21,420 nt of DNA from Tritrichomonas foetus (Eukaryota > Parabasalia > Tritrichomonadida > Tritrichomonadidae), in the NCBI GenBank assembly GCA_001839685.1, contig MLAK01001182.1:127413-148832 (forward strand), given 5' to 3'. Positions within the stretch are counted from its first letter, which is position 1, and every line of letters starts with the position of its first letter. A program made the translations under genes and the position numbers. This document shows positions 1-7,511 of the stretch, one piece after another. The notes under the pieces were generated by a model. That model was given only the letters and a program-made list of their open reading frames with translations, did no database searches and was not told the DNA's origin.

Positions 1-419
1 GGCAGTTTATTCAATGGGTGTGTTGCTAATAATGGTGCTGCTCTTCTCGCTAAATTAGACTCACCAATTCAATTACGCAATAATCTATTCTGGAATCAAG
101 TTAATGGAAAATTCATTTTGTCTGTCTTTTATCAGTCATATGTTAACGAAACTACAGTAGAAGACTGTTATTTNGAACATAATNTCTTTACCNAAAANAG
201 TCGTGATGGTGGTGGTAGTGGTATTTGGATTCTTAAGCAGTTGATGATATATAATTATTTGACCTTTTTGTTTTGAGAATTTATCATTTTTTCAGAACGA
301 TAAGATCTGATATTTTTGATAATAAAAACGAATCAAATAGTGGTTTTATTGTTTGTGTTACAGTTGCTAGTATTGTTGTTGTATCTGCTGCTGCTGTCAT
401 TGCTATTTACTTTTTCTAA
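1..419 (+). pseudogene. 3' end of a Pmp/beta-helix-like membrane-anchored surface protein, partial and frame-disrupted
   Basis: The gene enters from the left edge in frame 1, with Asn/Gly-rich short-strand sequence (GCVANNGAALLAKLD, EDCYFEHN). This pattern resembles the right-handed beta-helix repeats of trichomonad Pmp-like surface proteins. Frame 1 hits TGA at 274-276 and TAA at 301-303. A second frame, open from 255 to TAA at 417-419, encodes a linker and a strong single membrane segment at the C-terminus (GFIVCVTVASIVVVSAAAV, then IAIYFF) with almost no cytoplasmic tail. A membrane anchor at the end is what such proteins are expected to have, so the two pieces probably belong to one gene broken by a stop and a frameshift. 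Four ambiguous bases (174, 184, 193, 198) lie just upstream, so sequencing or assembly error is a real alternative to true decay. The family call is inferred from pattern only. Confidence 0.5.
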
Positions 420-1283
420 GTGTAGCATAAGAAACAAAGATAATCATCATTTTCATTGGATGGAAAAGAGATAAAATCTAATCTTATTCTTCAAATAAAT
501 CGAATAAATCTGATTGATTATAAGACTTACATCTTTAAACATATGTATATCTTGATTATTACTTTTTCTTTGTTTTCTTCCAAAAAACCATTTCTCAAAA
601 AACACTCTTTCAGCCTCTTTCAATAATACAACAGAATTCATATAAACTTATCAATAATAAAAGAGGTCATGTTTTTAGATATAATATAAAAACTCTTCAG
701 ACGTGATATAAATTTTTTATATCAATGAAAATTTATGATGTTTCAAATGAATGACTGAAAAGTGAGAAAACTGAAATCTTTTTCAAGAAAAATTGATTAA
801 ATCAACACAAACTAGGACAAATGCAATCTAATGTCACAAGTAATCTAGTTTGAGTTGATTATAGATCAGCCTTATCAAAATTGATTATTTTCTGAAAATT
901 TGAATAGAATTCCCAAAATCTTCATCGAAGAATACAATTTATGAATTTCCTCGTTTATTATTACATAAAAAACAGTAAATATTTTATCATCATTATAAAT
1001 ATATTACTCTTATCTAAATTATCTTATAAAAACATCATAAAACTAAACATTTTATTGTATATTAGTAGCATTCTTCTTTTTCACTGATTTATAGTAATGT
1101 TATCAATTTTTGATAAATAACTAGGTAACAAAATTTATAAACAATACAATTATTTTTCAAAGGACAATTTTTTCTATTTATATGTTCATTTATATGGTCA
1201 AATTATTTGATAAATATCACAAACAAAATGATTTGTAACTCTCAATTTATTGAATTATTTCTCAATTTTCCAAAAACCCAAAC
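420..1283. other. Intergenic region, no gene recognised
   Basis: This AT-rich spacer lies between the broken surface-protein gene and the TLDc gene. The only reading frame of note is 62 codons on the minus strand (453-641); it resembles nothing I know. The clearest structure is an inverted repeat at 800-860. Immediately upstream of the ATG at 1284 the sequence reads TCAATTTTCC, which is close to but not an exact match for the trichomonad Inr (TCAYTW). No RNA gene was seen. Confidence 0.6.
800..860. repeat. Imperfect inverted repeat (16-bp arms, 29-nt loop)
   Basis: The left arm, AATCAACACAAACTAG at 800-815, is complementary to the right arm, CTAGTTTGAGTTGATT at 845-860, at 15 of 16 positions. 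The spacer is 29 nt, and a further GACA/TGTC pairing is possible inside it. It lies about 420 bp upstream of the TLDc gene. It could be a cruciform, a short MITE-like remnant or a regulatory palindrome. No target-site duplication was identified. Confidence 0.6.
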
Positions 1284-3152
1284 ATGACAGAGAAAGTTTC
1301 CTTCCTCCAAAACGCGGAAATACAATCAGAAAGCATCTCTGACAATGGCGACGAAGTTACAATCGACGATATAGATACACATTTGGCAAAATCTTCATCC
1401 ATAGAAACGCTTCCAATTGTAAAAGGCAACTATGTTTCATTTTCTGTCCCAACGATTCCGAAAATTGGTCTACTCGATTCAGGATCGCCAATTCCTACAG
1501 AATTTCTTGACAATTCATTCACTTCCGATTTAACCGCTAATAGTAATGGTGAAAATGGTCAAATTACCTCAAATTCGAACGAAGAGCAACAGCTTAATTT
1601 TCAAAATGAAGTCAATAGTAATTTAAATAATAACCAAGAAAAAAATAAAATTATTCATTATGAAGTACAAGAGGATGATACAATTGATTCTATCGCAGCT
1701 AAATTTGGATTGACATCGGATTATCTCAGAAAAAGAAATAATATGGAACCAGGCACATCTATTAAAGTAGGTGACATCCTTCTTGTTAACAAATTAACAG
1801 AAAATGAATCACCTCCAGTTTTTAAATGCAGCAAACTTTCAATCGATTTTGTTGATCCACCAATTCCAGGAAAACTCTACATTGATGGAAACTATTTAAT
1901 GTTTCGAACACTCCCAGAAAATCCAGAGAAAGGAAGTGAAAAAGAAAAACTAAATGGGAAAGGGAATGAAAAAGAAAATGATTCTAACGATGCTGATAAT
2001 GAAATGAAAATTAATTTAATTGGTCATTTAGAAAGTGTAACATTACCCCATCCCAAGGTTATGGCTGAAGAATCACCGGATTTGTCACTTCCTGATACAC
2101 CAATGATTTACATGATTACATACTTGGAAGATCCATTGGATGATATGACAATGTCAGCCATTTATTTTGAAACAACTTTATCAGAAGTCAACAAAATCAA
2201 AAAACTGGTTGAAACAACGGCAATTCGAGCCCAACAACAAATTAATTACACTGCACCAAACCCTTCTGAAATTCCATTTAAAGCTGAAGATGAAGAAGAA
2301 CCAAATAATTCAATTTATTCTGAGCAAAAATCACAAAATCACATAACCAAACAACAAAAAAGCAAAAACAAATTTAAAACCAGTAAAAGTAAAAAGGTTA
2401 AGAATCATAAAACTCACATCAATGATTTTAATAATGAAAAAGAAAAAGATGATAAAGAAGCATTCCCCTCTACACGCCTTTCAAAGCCCTTTACATCACT
2501 GAGGAATTTTATTCGACTTCCCAAGTTCAAAAGTAATCCACCACCTCCTTTAGAAGAAACAGTTCGACAAAGAAGGAGAACTTTATCCGAATTACCAAAA
2601 ATTCTTCAACATCAAGGTTGTTCCGAAATTCTCAGTGACCGTGAAATTGATGATTTACGAGCACATTTTCCATATCGGTTCAAAAATCTGGATTGGAATT
2701 TATTATATCAACTTTCTAGAGATGGTGCAAGTTATACATCATTCTTTAACAATACAGAGAAAGCTATGCCTGTTGTTTTACTTATTAAAACAGATAAAAA
2801 CGAAATTATAGGCGCATTTATTTCATGTGGTTTGAAATTTTCCAAGAGATATTATGGAAATGGAGATATCTTTGTTTTTAGATTTGGTGTGAATCCAAAA
2901 TGTGAAGTTTTTAAGTGGAATGAAGGTACTAATCAATTTTTTGTTTCAAGCAGCAAAACAGATATTTCAGTTGGTGGAGGAGGTGCCTCAGCAATTTGGA
3001 TTGATGGGAATTTACTTAATGCCATATCAGAACCTTGTCCCACATTCCATTCTCCACAGCTCACAAGTGAAACACAATTTCAATGCAATGAAATTGAAGT
3101 TTGGAGAATTGGAAACCCTAATAACAACAATTCACAGTCATACTATGTGTGA
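1284..3152 (+). CDS. LysM-GRAM-like-TLDc domain protein (OXR1/NCOA7 family)
   Basis: The product has 622 residues. A low-complexity acidic/Asn-rich N-terminus is followed by a LysM domain at about 124-168 (IHYEVQEDDTIDSIAAKFGL through VGDILLVNKL). Residues about 179-320 look like a split PH/GRAM-type beta domain (KLYIDGNYLMFRTL; IYMITYLEDP) with a Lys/Glu/Asn insertion. A basic linker covers about 340-430, and a TLDc domain covers about 447-609 (LYQLSRDGASYTSFF; GDIFVFRFG; GGGGASAIWIDG; CNEIEVWRIG). LysM-GRAM-TLDc is the known order in long OXR1/NCOA7 isoforms. TLDc proteins of that family bind the V-ATPase and promote its disassembly, and they are linked to oxidative-stress resistance. That role here is inferred from homology. 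The protein should be cytosolic, since no signal peptide or membrane span is visible. The start is the first ATG of the frame, 19 nt after a CTCAATTTT box. The gene converges on the ankyrin gene. Confidence 0.88.
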   Translation: MTEKVSFLQNAEIQSESISDNGDEVTIDDIDTHLAKSSSIETLPIVKGNYVSFSVPTIPKIGLLDSGSPIPTEFLDNSFTSDLTANSNGENGQITSNSNEEQQLNFQNEVNSNLNNNQEKNKIIHYEVQEDDTIDSIAAKFGLTSDYLRKRNNMEPGTSIKVGDILLVNKLTENESPPVFKCSKLSIDFVDPPIPGKLYIDGNYLMFRTLPENPEKGSEKEKLNGKGNEKENDSNDADNEMKINLIGHLESVTLPHPKVMAEESPDLSLPDTPMIYMITYLEDPLDDMTMSAIYFETTLSEVNKIKKLVETTAIRAQQQINYTAPNPSEIPFKAEDEEEPNNSIYSEQKSQNHITKQQKSKNKFKTSKSKKVKNHKTHINDFNNEKEKDDKEAFPSTRLSKPFTSLRNFIRLPKFKSNPPPPLEETVRQRRRTLSELPKILQHQGCSEILSDREIDDLRAHFPYRFKNLDWNLLYQLSRDGASYTSFFNNTEKAMPVVLLIKTDKNEIIGAFISCGLKFSKRYYGNGDIFVFRFGVNPKCEVFKWNEGTNQFFVSSSKTDISVGGGGASAIWIDGNLLNAISEPCPTFHSPQLTSETQFQCNEIEVWRIGNPNNNNSQSYYV

Positions 3153-3481
3153 TTTCCAAGTTTATTACTATAATGATAGTGTTAATAATAGAATATTCAT
3201 TCATTTTTTTTTTAATAAAATATATAATAAGAATGAACAAGAATAAAAATGCGAAATATATTTTGAATTTTGGATTATCTCACTATTTCATTGATTTTTT
3301 GGTATATTTAAAAATAAAACGAATCAATTAATAATAATGAAATGAGAATCAAACAAATATCTTTATATAAATAAAAACAACAATTAAAACAAAGCAAATT
3401 AATACTATGAATAGTATACATATGATATATATTTCCATATATAGATATATATCTAAAATTGTAAACAATAAATTCTAATGA
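3153..3481. other. Intergenic region between convergent genes
   Basis: A tail-to-tail spacer between the TLDc gene (+) and the ankyrin gene (-). It is nearly all A/T, with a dense run of TATA/ATAT steps at about 3413-3455. Several AATAAA/TAAA-like words could serve 3'-end formation on either strand. Short open frames here start inside the TLDc gene or have no coding character. No gene was seen. Confidence 0.6.
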
Positions 3482-5369
3482 CTAGAATGGGTTAACATTG
3501 AGATGTTCGTCAAACAAATCATCTGGAAGTTCATCTTCAATCATATCAATAATTTCCGTGCATGAATAATTTTTGGCACATTCATAAGGTGTTTCTCCAT
3601 AAATATTAAAAATAAAACATCTTTATTCGCGATATAAAAATCGACATCATCATGATCCAAAAGTAGGCTTACCGATTCAACACTATTAAAAATTGCAGCC
3701 TGATGAAGTGGGGTATTCATTTCATTATTTACTGCATTAACATCAACTTGGTCATGCTCTAAAAGAAATTTAACAATATCTATTCTAGACAAGGATATGG
3801 CAATATGCAAAGCAGTATCACCATCTTTAGTTTTAGCATTTAAATTAGTTCGTGGATCATTAACAAACATTTTTACCATTTCAATATCTTGTAGTAATAC
3901 AGCAATATGAAATGGAACATATCCAAAGTTGCAATCCAAATTCATTTCAATATCAGGACGTTTTAATAGCATTGCAACAATCTTGTTGTATCCAAGATAT
4001 GCTGCTAAATGAAGAGGTGCTAATTTACTATTATCCAATGAGTTAACGATAATATCAGGCAACTCAAGAAGCATCTGAACTGTTTGATAATGGCCATGCT
4101 CAACAGCAAGATGTAAAGGTGAAGCGGAAGCAGAATCGACATTAATATCTATCGTTTTTAAACTTAAGAAAAATCTAACTAAATCAAGTTCCCCTATATA
4201 ACAAGCATAATGAAATGCAGTAAGATGAAATAAAAAATGATAACTCCTAAAGAATTTACAGCACTAACTTCAATACCATTTTCAATACAATATTGAACAG
4301 CTTTTAAATTCCCACTTGCTGCAGCTGATCCAAGAATTGTGCCAAAAACAGGCGTATCAATGTTCAGTGCTATTCCTTTTGATTGTTGCAACCATAAAAA
4401 AATATCAAACCAAAAATATCCAACAGCCACATGCAAAGTATCATTAAATGAACAACCTAGTTGTTCAACTTTACGAATAATCTCAACATCACCACCCGCA
4501 ACAGCGAATTGTGATAACATTTTATTTTTATTATCATACAGATGTAAATCAGCATCCATCATTTGGCAAAAAGTGAAACAATTAATGGAATGATGAAATG
4601 CTGCATATTGAATCAAAGTTGGTTCATCAAATAAGAACCAACTTGGCTCAAACAAAGAAGCTTGAATAGTTTGATCAATTGAAAAAGAAGGATGACTTGC
4701 TTTCTCTCGTAATTCATCAATCGCATCACGACGAATGATGTCAGACATTGAGCCAATTTGTAGCACTTCTTGACGATGCAATTTCCAATTATCTGCTTTA
4801 AATTCTTCCAGATGAGAAAAAAATGAATGGAAAGTATTAGGAAAGGTTTCTTTCAGTTTAATTTCATCAAATAAATGAACAGTAAAATTAAAACGATGCT
4901 CATCTTTTATTTCAATAATTGGTGCAAAATAAGCAAATATCCAAAATAAACTTGTATGAAAATATTTTGCTATTGTATAGAAGTGATCAATCTCTATGTA
5001 TATTTCATCTTCTGTAAATACTTTGTCTATAAGACATCGATAAACAAATGATAGACCACCACATTCTGAAGGAAAAGCTGAAGAATTCTGTAAATAATGA
5101 AAAATTAAATGAAGAATAACATGATCAAGCTTTTTGAGAGATGGCTCTTGTTGAATTAATTTAACAAGTTGAACAAGAGCTGGAATTGAAAGTGGATGAT
5201 AAGTCACTGCTAAATGGATAGCTCGTGATATTACTTCATATCCTGAATCATCTGATGTAAAAGGGCACGCAAGGAGATATTGTAGAGTATCCTGTATATT
5301 ATTCATTTTAACCTCCATGATAACGTCTTGAAGATCGATAATGTTGTCGATCTCTTCCTTTGTTATCAT
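3482..5369 (-). CDS. Trichomonad-type ankyrin-repeat protein, frame broken by two 20-nt inserts
   Basis: Read as one gene minus the two inserts (4225-4244, 3599-3618), this gives 616 codons, exactly in frame, ending at TAG 3482-3484. Residues 1-240 are helical. Residues about 238-310 (SLFEPSWFLFDEPTLIQYAA, then FHHSINCF and AVAGGDVEIIRKVEQLG) match the degenerate repeat region (DUF3447-like) that precedes ankyrin arrays in many trichomonad proteins. From about 347 there are seven or eight ankyrin repeats, with cores such as PLHLAVEHGHYQTVQMLLE, PLHLAAYLGYNKIVAMLL, ALHIAISLSRIDIVKFLLE and PLHQAAIFNSVESVSLLLD. The C-terminal tail is acidic. Unspliced, it would read as a protein ending after NSLG-VIIFYF plus a separate downstream frame. 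The start at 5369 (MITKEEIDNII) is preferred to the in-frame ATG at 5501, because the intervening 44 residues are hydrophobic, AT-driven sequence. Ankyrin arrays bind other proteins; the partner is unknown. Confidence 0.75.
3599..3618 (-). other. 20-nt AT-rich frame-breaking insert 2 in the ankyrin gene
   Basis: On the coding strand the insert reads GTTTTATTTTTAATATTTAT. It falls between IANKD and GETPYECAKNYSCTEIIDMI, again at the DxxG turn of an ankyrin repeat. Removing exactly 20 nt restores the last repeat and an acidic C-terminus ending NVNPF. Leaving it in runs through VLFLIF into an unrelated out-of-frame tail. It shares length, GTT start, central T-run and AT end with insert 1 (12 of 20 positions identical). 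Its edges can slide one base right or two left without changing the spliced sequence. Confidence 0.7.
4225..4244 (-). other. 20-nt AT-rich frame-breaking insert 1 in the ankyrin gene
   Basis: On the coding strand the insert reads GTTATCATTTTTTATTTCAT. It falls directly after the conserved Gly of an ankyrin repeat (NSLG) and before LTAFHYACYIGELDLV. Leaving out 20 nt restores NSLG-LTAFHYAC, a normal repeat. Leaving it in gives VIIFYF and a stop at TAG a few codons later. The exact edges can slide by up to three bases with equally good ankyrin sequence (NSLG-VTAFHYAC). There is no AG at or near the 3' edge, so a canonical GT-AG intron of this size is not possible. Confidence 0.7.
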
Positions 5370-5700
5370 TGCAATCAAAGTGTCACTTTTTTGAACAAAA
5401 TATAGAAAAAGTTTCACATAAAAATAATAATTTCCAGGGATATAAATGATAAAATTGATTTTAGCAATAATCCATACTTTTTCATATAAATTTAATATCA
5501 TATTTTAAGACTAGTTTTTTGTATTCATAAAGAAATCATGGACAGAGAAAACGACCAATTAAACTGCGAATGAATTTGAGAAAACACATAGAAAAAATAG
5601 TTCTGACCAATTAATTTCAAAAAAAGTCGAAAAAAGAAATAACGATTTTTTTTAATTAACCGCCACAAAGCCTTTCAAAAGAATAAGCGCTATCTCAAAA
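5370..5700. promoter_or_regulatory. Divergent intergenic region between the ankyrin and MORN genes
   Basis: This head-to-head spacer must carry the start sites of both the ankyrin gene (-) and the MORN gene (+). No exact TCAYTW Inr was found next to either start. Upstream of the MORN ATG the sequence reads TATCTCAAAA. The 5370-5501 part stays open in frame with the ankyrin gene but looks non-coding. No further gene was seen. Confidence 0.4.
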
Positions 5701-6963
5701 ATGACAACAAGATCGACAAGTTCAAAAGCGAAAACGAGCTCAAATACAGCAGCCATTTCACGTGTGAGTCGAATTTCAAACGCAAAAAATCAACACAATA
5801 CAATAACACCAATTGTTGATCCACCGCCGAAATATTTTGGTCCAAAAGATCTTCCACATCATGGCCCGAATTGCCAATTTGTTTTTCCACCAAAAGATGA
5901 TGGAATGGCGATTTACGAATATCCTAACGAATTTTTCAAATACGTCGGCGAATGGAAAAATGGAAAGAAACATGGAAAGGGGAGATTTTTCATTGGCCAA
6001 AATAGTTATTATGAAGGGGAATTTAAAGATGGTGAAATTAATGGAGTCGGCGATCGCTATTACCCAAATGGAAGCCATTATCATGGTGATTTCGTAAATG
6101 GAGAATTTAACGGACACGGAATTTATACAGACACAGCCACAAACGAAGTCTATACAGGCGAATTTTTAAACAATAGAAGGCACGGTGAAGGTGAACTGAA
6201 AATGGGTGATGGCACAATTTATAAAGGATTCTTTTTCAATCATAAAAGGCATGGTGATGGTGAATATACAGATCCAGATGGAAATAACTACAAAGGTGAA
6301 TGGAATGAAGGAAGGATTGAAGGAAAAGGTGTGATGCATTATTCAAATGGTGATGTTTACACAGGTGAGTTTTTAAATGGAAAGAAGAATGGAAAAGGAA
6401 CAATTGAGTGGGCAGCAAAAGGATTATCATATACTGGAGACTGGATAAATGATACATGTACTTATGAACCAACTTCTCTCACAATTTCTGACCTCCCTCC
6501 AATCACGCCAGGTACGACATTATCAAATATTGTGATTTCTGTGGTTGGTGGTGATGGTGAATGTGGAAGAAAATTGAGAATGACTATAGAAATTGGAAGA
6601 ATTGATCCAAATACTGCTCAGAAAAAGCCAGTGAAAGGAAAGAAAAATGAAGTTGTTGAACATGTTCCAAAATTCTTGGTTTTGAATACAGAAACTAATG
6701 ATACATTTCTTGATATGGTGGTCGAGCAAGGATCAGTGATGGTTCCGCCGATACCAATTCCACTTGAAGCTGAAAATAGTACATATTCTTTACTTGTCAT
6801 TGATTTAAGTGAAGAAAATCCTCTTCCACAAATAATGATGGAATTCCAATTCATTGCATCGGCAGCAGCTGCACCAACAGAAAAAAGTTCTGCAAAAGGG
6901 CGAGTCTCAAAGAGAGGAGCAAACAGTCGATCATCAGATAGAAGAACAAATACGAGGAAATAA
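5701..6963 (+). CDS. MORN-repeat protein
   Basis: The product has 420 residues. A Ser/Thr/basic N-terminal tail (1-40) and a Pro-rich stretch (PPPKYFGPKDLPHHGP) precede seven full MORN repeats plus a partial eighth, at about 81-250. Typical units are YVGEWKNGKKHGKGRF, YYEGEFKDGEINGVG, YHGDFVNGEFNGHG, YTGEFLNNRRHGEG, YKGEWNEGRIEGKG and YTGEFLNGKKNGKG. Residues about 255-385 form a second, probably beta-rich region that I cannot assign. The last 30 residues are Ser/Arg/Lys-rich. MORN arrays generally serve as membrane- or cytoskeleton-associated scaffolds; in flagellates they occur in axonemal and basal-body proteins. A cytoskeletal role here is inference only. No enzymatic domain such as a PIP kinase or SET domain is fused. 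The start is the first ATG of the frame. The gene is transcribed away from the ankyrin gene. Confidence 0.88.
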   Translation: MTTRSTSSKAKTSSNTAAISRVSRISNAKNQHNTITPIVDPPPKYFGPKDLPHHGPNCQFVFPPKDDGMAIYEYPNEFFKYVGEWKNGKKHGKGRFFIGQNSYYEGEFKDGEINGVGDRYYPNGSHYHGDFVNGEFNGHGIYTDTATNEVYTGEFLNNRRHGEGELKMGDGTIYKGFFFNHKRHGDGEYTDPDGNNYKGEWNEGRIEGKGVMHYSNGDVYTGEFLNGKKNGKGTIEWAAKGLSYTGDWINDTCTYEPTSLTISDLPPITPGTTLSNIVISVVGGDGECGRKLRMTIEIGRIDPNTAQKKPVKGKKNEVVEHVPKFLVLNTETNDTFLDMVVEQGSVMVPPIPIPLEAENSTYSLLVIDLSEENPLPQIMMEFQFIASAAAAPTEKSSAKGRVSKRGANSRSSDRRTNTRK

Positions 6964-7511
6964 TGAATATCAACAGATCTGCATACGATACAAAATATAT
7001 ATTTTTTCATATTAAAATTATTTATCATTGACAATTGTGAAATTTAGTGATCATCTATTTTCAAACTGTTTCTTTTTTTCAAACGGCTTCTTTTTTTCAA
7101 ACTGATTCTTTTTTCAAAATGTTTCTTATTTTCATTTTTTTTTAAAACTTAATAAATGTAAATGAAATAGAAATTTACATTACAAACATGTATGTAAAGC
7201 AAACAATAAGCTTCATTTTCAAAATTGAAATAAAAATATGAATTATATTATTAATTTGTAATATTGTTAATCTTTTCATAGGAGAAAAGCATTATCGAAT
7301 AAAAATAATATATGTAGTTTAATCAAGAGCTTTTTGAAGAGAAGTCATAATATTAATAAAAATATAACTTGTCAAAAAATATGCCAGTTTATGTTTTTTC
7401 ATTTTTTATTTATTCTTTGAAAAAGATCAATTTTGAAAGGTTAGAAATTTCAATTGAAAACTCGATGTTATATAAATTTATACATGCCAGAAAGCTCGGT
7501 AAACTTTTTCA
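6964..7511. other. Intergenic region with an 18-bp tandem repeat
   Basis: The spacer between the MORN gene and the large unidentified gene holds the tandem repeat at 7058-7132. A short inverted repeat, TTTACAT/ATGTAAA, lies around 7174-7199. The rest is AT-rich with no coding character. The sequence just before the ATG at 7512 is CTTTTTCA. Confidence 0.55.
7058..7132 (+). repeat. Tandem repeat, 18-bp unit, about four copies
   Basis: The unit TTTTCAAACTGTTTCTTT recurs with small changes: CAAACTGTTTC, CAAACGGCTTC, CAAACTGATTC, CAAAATGTTTC. The CAAA cores start at 7062, 7080, 7098 and 7115, giving spacings of 18, 18 and 17, with a fading fifth copy at about 7133. On this strand it is a pyrimidine-rich tract. 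It lies just 3' of the MORN gene. Confidence 0.75.

Noticed and set aside
453..641. 62-codon minus-strand reading frame beginning MNSVVLLKEAERVFFEKWFF
   Set aside because: It is short, has no recognisable domain, lies in AT-rich DNA next to a broken gene, and has no clear promoter box. It could be real but cannot be supported.
3599..4244. Canonical GT-AG introns in the ankyrin gene
   Set aside because: No GT...AG pair both restores the frame and keeps the ankyrin consensus. At insert 2 the nearest GT...AG is 24 nt and leaves the wrong frame, and insert 1 has no AG.
4194..5501. Two separate ankyrin genes at 3541-4074 and 4194-5501
   Set aside because: The sequence between them (4193-4075) is open in frame and gives perfect ankyrin repeats linking the two parts, so they are one gene.
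5370..5501. N-terminal membrane segment of the ankyrin protein (start at 5501)
   Set aside because: The 44 extra residues are Ile/Tyr/Phe-rich as expected from AT-rich spacer, and the next ATG begins a typical charged N-terminus.
6618..7034. 138-codon minus-strand frame over the 3' part of the MORN gene
   Set aside because: It lies antisense to a clear coding frame, with residue content explained by the opposite strand.
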